Origin: Welwitschia mirabilis
Lineage: Eukaryota > Gnetophyta > Gnetopsida > Welwitschiales
Length of the DNA: 64,000 bases
Direction of reading: 5' to 3'
Assembly: GCA_051453625.1 (NCBI GenBank)
Contig: JBOZIK010000001.1
Span: 16,674,135 to 16,738,134, forward strand
Below the pieces are notes generated by a model. It had not been told where the DNA came from and made no database searches. It saw only the letters and a list, made by a program, of their open reading frames with translations. Shown here in pieces: positions 58,761 to 64,000 of the stretch. Within the stretch, counting starts at the first letter, position 1. Each line of letters starts with the position of its first letter. The position numbers were made by a program, and so were the translations under genes.

Positions 58761-60031
58761 TAATATCAAAAATTTATAAACATACGAACGACAACAATAA
58801 GATTTAAATACCTAAAAATCAAAATTTCCTTAAAATGTTGATGAGAAATCAAAGACCAACATAAATAAAGTTCAATAAGATAACTAAGTATCCCTTTCAT
58901 GGCTTAGAAGATTGAAAGCAATATAATTTATTATTAGTAAAATCCTAGATTTAATGAAGCCAATTATTAAATAAAGTATGTTTTGTATGCAAAAATGTAT
59001 TAAAGGTATCTCTTAAGATTAACAGATATTTATCACTTAGTGAAGACTTTCCAATCTAGTACATATGAATTTTAAACATCAAATATAGTCTTGTATGGAT
59101 CTATTGATGATTTCAAAGTTGATGAAAGGTGTTTATCATGTCAAAGATGTCTATGTTATAATTTTAAAGGTAATAGAATGCCTCTTATATAAATAAAAGA
59201 TCACACATATTAAAATCAACTCCTAAGATACCAAATAAGATTTTTACATCATAATCATGATGCTAGAAGATTAGAGATGATTTAGTTCATAGATTATTAG
59301 GTTTAAATAAAGTTGAAAATATACATTTATCAAGTGAAAGACATCTAGGCTGAATTAATCTAAACCTAATTATAAATGTCTATTAGCTAAGAGATATCTA
59401 TATTAAATAAACTAATGATAGAAATCTATCATGTGAAAAATGTCTATGCTGAACTAAAATGTATAATAGAGGTTTATTTATACAAACAAGAAAGTGATGA
59501 TGATTAATCCACCTTTTAGAAAATTAGAAAAGTTTTTCATATCAAATTCATGATCTGACAAGGATAGAGAGATAGAAATTTTAAGCTTATCAAAATTTGG
59601 GCAAAGTTACTATAAATATCTATCGCCATGAAAGATTTATATTAGATAAAGACATTTATCCAACTATAGACATCAATCCTAAAAAATTACATAATAGAAA
59701 ATTAGCCATTAAAAATAAAAAACTAGTTATTTATAGTCATTAAATAGTATTCAAAATTATTCCAATAATTATTTCACTAGGTTTTGAATAGATCACTTCA
59801 AAATTATAAAAGAAATGAAAAATAAATAATTGGATGATAATTGAATGATATTATACATGATAAAATCACTTTTAATGGATTATTACCACTATCACTAAAG
59901 ACATTTATATGACATGAGCTCATCCACTGCCACAATCTTGTCATTAAAACATGACATCGAAGGAGAAATCAAGCTATAACAACATCTCATCATTTCAATG
60001 TTCTTCTTTCTTAATATTAAGCTTTAGCACA
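58761..60031. other. Non-coding stretch with loose internal repeats
   Basis: No protein domain was recognised. A loose motif recurs around 59135-59155, 59335-59355, 59425-59455 and 59620-59640, with forms such as 'tatcatgtcaaagatgtcta' and 'tatcatgtgaaaaatgtcta'. These may be decayed tandem units of an LTR or leader. Confidence 0.5.
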
Positions 60032-60214
60032 TGTAAAGCCCCAAATTTCTATAGTTGAAAATATTCAAACTTGATACTCTGATACCAAACTGTAAGACCT
60101 CAAATTTTATATAGTTGAAAATCTTCATACTTAATGCTCTAATACCAAAATGTAATACTTGAAATTTTTAATTTTGAAAACTTCAAAACTTACTCAAATG
60201 CTATGATACCAAAA
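60032..60214 (-). repeat. Tandem array of primer-site/LTR-start junctions, three units of 59-64 bp
   Basis: Units start at 60032, 60091 and 60151, and the LTR-like sequence proper starts at 60215. Each starts TGTAA, continues with a 'caaattt..tagttgaaaa'-type middle, and ends with a version of the initiator-Met 3' end: ACTCTGATACCA, GCTCTAATACCA, GCTATGATACCA. Each unit thus carries an LTR-start-like head and a primer-site-like tail. Orientation is minus, as for the element at 17841-27430. Confidence 0.8.
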
Positions 60215-62600
60215 TGTAAAGCCCACAAATGTCTAGGTTTGAAAAGATCTCAAAATTAATAATTAGGGCTATCCATTCAAATAATATACCCATATATCTG
60301 AATTGAGTAAAACCATGTTTCTAAGATTTAAACACAAGCATTGTACTATTCTAACTCTTTATGATAACCATTCTATCTATTACTTTATATTTATATAAAT
60401 ATTTCTTTTATTAATCCATAGATTAAATGTTATTACAATTCTTTAGTTGTATAAATCGAATTATTTAGATGGAAATTTTTGTACTTAGTGATGTTTTTGC
60501 ATTCTTCAACATATAATCTACTGGAGGAAAAAATGGAAGGAATGAAAGATAATAAATGATGAAGAAAGGTAGAATATGTCAACGTTGAAGAAATTAAAAG
60601 AATCTGAAAGTTATCACTAATAAAAACAAGGAAACAAAAGTATGAATGCTAAGAAAAAAAATTCTAGATGATGCACTAAATTTCAAAAATTTTCACATGA
60701 TTCTAAAGAACATAACATAAGATAAGGAAAGAAAGTTATAAAATTGAAACATTACATCTTCAACATTTTCTTATTGAGTTACGGCATTTTCTTCAGTTCT
60801 TTGAGAGAATCATCAAGCTAGTGCTTCATAAGACTATAGTTTGATAACTAAGATGAATGAAAGAAGAGTTGGAAGTTAACTATTCACTCAATGTTCTACT
60901 AAATAGCATGAAAAGAGAAAACACTAAAATTTGTTTGAGAATAATGGAGGATTAAATAAAGATGATTGTGTTCTAACTTATAAGTAAAAGAAATCCATTG
61001 ATTTCAAATGTTTAATATGAACTTCATGTGAGAGTGAATGCATACAAGATTTCTTACTTAATGCTAAATGAATCTAATAATGAATTTTTAGATGAGTGCT
61101 TATGCATTTCATTTTTCTTATTTACATTTCGACTAATGTCTTTAGTAGAAAGAAAAAGATTGAATTAAAGGAAGTAATAGCAATGAAATAGAGAATGGGC
61201 ATTGGGGAAAGGCAATAGAAAAAGGAGCATTTCAATGATTGCAATCCATCTAATCAGTGCTTATTTCAAATTATATAGACACCCTTCCAAAGTAATACTT
61301 CTTACCATTTCTGATGGTTGAAGACTTGAAATGTTACCTGTGTTTTTTAGGCTATTTGCATGCATTTTGCCTATGTTTACCTATGTTTTAAAGAATTTTA
61401 CCTATAATTTTGATATACAAGAATGTTTTGGATGTTGAGAAGATGTAGAGAATTACTAAATTCAAACATGGTCAAAAATGAATTGCAAGCCAAATCATGA
61501 TTAAAACATTTAATAATTATTTATAGATCTGAGAATGAAAAAATGCTTGAGTCAATTGATTTTTTGGAATTTCTGGCCTATTGATGCATTTCTTCCTTAA
61601 GAAATGCTTAAGACACTAAATTCTCAAATGCAAAAGTGAGTTTAGCATCTAGAAAAAACATTCATCCTTAATACTAACCAACATGATTTCTAATCGAGCC
61701 ACACACCAAACCATGGCCCTTATCCTATGAGCATTGTTGCACTTTCCTAATGGAGATCTCTTCTACATACATCCTAGCTACTACTAATAATGAATTCTCA
61801 TAAAAGAGCCTAACAAATAGGTTAAATGTGAAAGAAAATGGTTCATCTTCAATGATTACTCCTTAGCATAATGTTAGATAATGTTATTAAAAAGAGAGAG
61901 GTTGGTAGTTTGAAGTCATGCATTATACCCGTTTTAATATTTAATGACTTTTCATCACTTATTTTAAAAAAATAATACTCTAATATAACATATTAATGGT
62001 TTTCCTTAAGCACTCTATAAGTGGACCTTTTCATAACATCCCTTTTATAACATTCCTATTTAAGAATTGTTTAATGCCATAATGTTATTTATCAACACCC
62101 TTCAAACTATTATGATAGCATTTAAATATTTATTAATGCTCTTTAACATAATTATTTAAATTATTATTTTACATAATTACTAATGCCCTCATCAAGACTA
62201 TTTATTATAATATTAAAATGATTGTTAAGAGGAGGAGGGGAATACATAACTCTTTCTTGAAGTTTTATTGTAATAAATGGACATTAAATTCTACATTCAT
62301 GGTACAATTTCAATATTCCAAACTCATACTTAGACTATAGATTTCAAGAAACAACCACATTAATTTTTTTCTAAAATGAATGGACCCTTAAACTAATGCC
62401 CCTCGACATACTTATTTATATCATTTATTAAATAATTTTTAATTCTCTTTAATAGATTTATTTAATATGAAAATAATTAAATGGTGGGGAGGGAAACTCA
62501 TTCCCTTACTTGTTAAATCAATAATATTAAATAAATATTATTACTATAATTAAGGAATGATACTAATATTTAACACTTACCAATAGATTGTAAATTTTTA
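60215..62600 (-). repeat. LTR-like sequence after the junction array, extent uncertain
   Basis: It begins TGTAAAGCCCACAAATGTC directly after a primer-site-like GCTATGATACCA, as expected for a 5' LTR of a minus-strand Ty3 element. A 'tgttattacaattctttag' block near 60428 has a counterpart in the LTR at about 18055. From 60700 to 62600 I recognise nothing further. Purine-rich patches at 62228-62243 and 62484-62496 are the only strand-biased sequences and cannot be assigned. Confidence 0.45.
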
Positions 62601-62852
62601 ATAAAATTTTGTAACTGATGTATAAAATAAATTGTTAGCTTTATGCTTTTAAAAAAATGATAATTCAAGAAAAAGATACTTTAAAATTACCATTCCATGC
62701 ATTTTTAAGATATCATACACAACTAAAGTTTCAAGATTATGAATAAAGTTCCTTAAGAAATGCATGAAGAAAATATACTTAAATTTTCATGTTTCATTAC
62801 AAGAATCTTCAAGGAAAATATGCATTATTCAATACAGTATGAATCCTTAAAG

Positions 62853-62952
62853 NNNNNNNNNNNNNNNNNNNNNNNNNNNNNNNNNNNNNNNNNNNNNNNN
62901 NNNNNNNNNNNNNNNNNNNNNNNNNNNNNNNNNNNNNNNNNNNNNNNNNNNN
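62853..62952. other. Assembly gap (100 N) between short direct repeats
   Basis: A run of exactly 100 N lies between two similar 37-bp blocks, suggesting that a tandem array was collapsed or not resolved. Confidence 0.98.
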
Positions 62953-63426
62953 AATAGGCATTATTCAATATATTACAAATCCTCAAAGTAGACTTCATAA
63001 AATGCAAATCATAAATATAATATAATGGAGTTTATCTCTCATCGTAATCAAGAAACATTAAGCATAAATACATATTCCATCTTATGAAACTAAGGCATAT
63101 GATACCAAGTATTATGATAAATAAGAATCTCAATTATTCAGCAAGATTTTTCATAAACATTGGATCAAAGATCCTCCACATCCATATGCCCACTTTAGCA
63201 TTTCCTCTAAACTTTCCAACTATCATACAAAAGTATGGGATGAGAACTATGAAAATATCATAGCTCCTAGTATGGTCTAAGTAAGAATAGGTAATTTGTT
63301 AAGGAATTTTAAGAGTTACAATAGGAAAGACAAATAATGACTTCAAGACAAACAAGATATAATACAAACATCAACCTTATGTTTATGAATGAGAATATTA
63401 TATATATTAAAATATCTCAATCACTT

Positions 63427-63812
63427 CACTGCCTCATTCGATGATCTATGAAGCTCACTTCCTCATTTGGTGACCTATGGTTTTCATNNNNNNNNNNNNN
63501 NNNNNNNNNNNNNNNNNNNNNNNNNNNNNNNNNNNNNNNNNNNNNNNNNNNNNNNNNNNNNNNNNNNNNNNNNNNNNNNNNNNNNNNNNNNNNNNNNNNN
63601 NNNNNNNNNNNNNNNNNNNNNNNNNNNNNNNNNNNNNNNNNNNNNNNNATTACCTCGTTTAGTAATCTATAAAGCTCACTATCTCATTCAGCAAGCTATG
63701 ATAAATCTAATAGTTTCAGTGCCTCATTTAGTGATATGTAGGATTCTCACTTCAGTGCCTCATTCGGTGATCGGTGAAGCCCACTGCCTTGTTCAGTGAT
63801 CTATGAAAATCC
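63427..63812. repeat. Minisatellite, 28-40-bp units, interrupted by a gap
   Basis: Seven units are visible around 'gcctcattcggtgatctatg', with linkers of variable length such as 'aagctcact'. The 161-base N gap at 63488-63648 lies inside, so the true copy number is unknown. Several units keep CpG (ttcgatg, ttcggtgatcgg, ctcgttt), unlike the rest of the window. Confidence 0.85.
63488..63648. other. Assembly gap (161 N) inside minisatellite
   Basis: A run of N within the repeat array. Open frames drawn through it have no meaning. Confidence 0.98.
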
Positions 63813-64000
63813 ATAATCATAAGTTCAAACATAATGATGTTAAGAAACTAAGATAAGTATGACCACAAGATATCATCTCAAACCATAGATTTCAATGGCA
63901 TGATCACAAGGTGAATATAATAAGGATCAATCACAAACAATGATCTCATATCAAGAATAGATAATGATAATACATCGAGAAAAAGGATAAATGGATATAA

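Larger units (their letters stand above)
62600..64000 (-). repeat. Ty3 LTR-like sequence with two gaps, running off the window
   Basis: The block 'atcatagctcctagtatggt' (63256) matches 'atcataattcctagtatggt' (18253) in the LTR of the 9.6-kb element, in a similar setting, so this is LTR sequence of a related family. Two 37-bp blocks, 'gcattattcaatacagtatg' (62822) and 'gcattattcaatatattac' (62958), flank the 100-base N gap. Its start is not defined; it may be the continuation of the LTR begun at 60215. Confidence 0.55.

Noticed and set aside
62760-63799. Open frames passing through N runs near the window end
   Set aside because: Most codons are undetermined, and the rest is LTR and minisatellite sequence.
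1-64000. tRNA, rRNA, snRNA and host protein-coding genes
   Set aside because: I saw no cloverleaf with A and B boxes, no rRNA-like block and no intron-exon gene; the tRNA-like ends found are retrotransposon primer sites.

Overview
This window is repeat-dense, strongly A+T-rich plant nuclear DNA, and I find no intact host gene in it. Almost everything recognisable is a decayed retroelement. The evidence for a land plant is the element types: Athila/Tat-like Ty3 retrotransposons with a tRNA-Asp-type primer binding site, a Ty3 element with an initiator-Met-type primer site, a Ty1/copia integrase, and plant L1-type LINEs with a zinc-knuckle ORF1 and an endonuclease-RT-zf-RVT ORF2. CpG is very rare. 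The primer sites differ from their expected sequence mainly by C-to-T and G-to-A changes, as expected of old, heavily methylated heterochromatin. I cannot name the species. Six runs of N (41 to 161 bases, one of 10) mark assembly gaps, several of them inside repeats.

Layout. Bases 1-17840 hold a chain of Athila-like Ty3 elements read on the minus strand: a pol-protease-gag internal region (1-4589) with its primer site and LTR (4590-6160); a second LTR (6168-7928); a short internal region without protease or RT but with a conserved acidic protein (7929-10389); primer site and LTR (10390-12215); a third internal region with pre-RT, protease and gag (12216-16904); and its primer site and LTR (16905-17840). 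That last LTR is apparently split by a 9.6-kb minus-strand Ty3 element (17841-27430) with two LTRs of equal length, 1671 bp, and near-matching 5-bp flanks. Its 6.2-kb interior shows no recognisable protein domains.

Bases 27560-34720 contain two minus-strand copia fragments (RT start; integrase). Between them lies a plus-strand Athila-like element (LTR from 28597) that carries a 43-bp minisatellite in its LTR and the same acidic protein seen at 8103-9534. Bases 36200-53200 are two head-to-tail plus-strand L1 LINEs of one family. The second is interrupted by a minus-strand L1 of another family (43196-49425), whose RT catalytic box is duplicated in frame. Bases 55499-58760 are another plus-strand Athila-like LTR, primer site and gag. 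Bases 60032-60214 are a small tandem array of primer-site/LTR-start junctions, leading into LTR-like sequence with a 29-40-bp minisatellite (63427-63812) at the window end.

No gene here is likely to make a full-length protein: every domain recognised is crossed by stops or frameshifts. The window is most useful as a record of nested insertions. Its less ordinary features are the acidic ORF shared by opposite-strand elements, the in-frame RT-box duplication and the tandem primer-site/LTR junctions.
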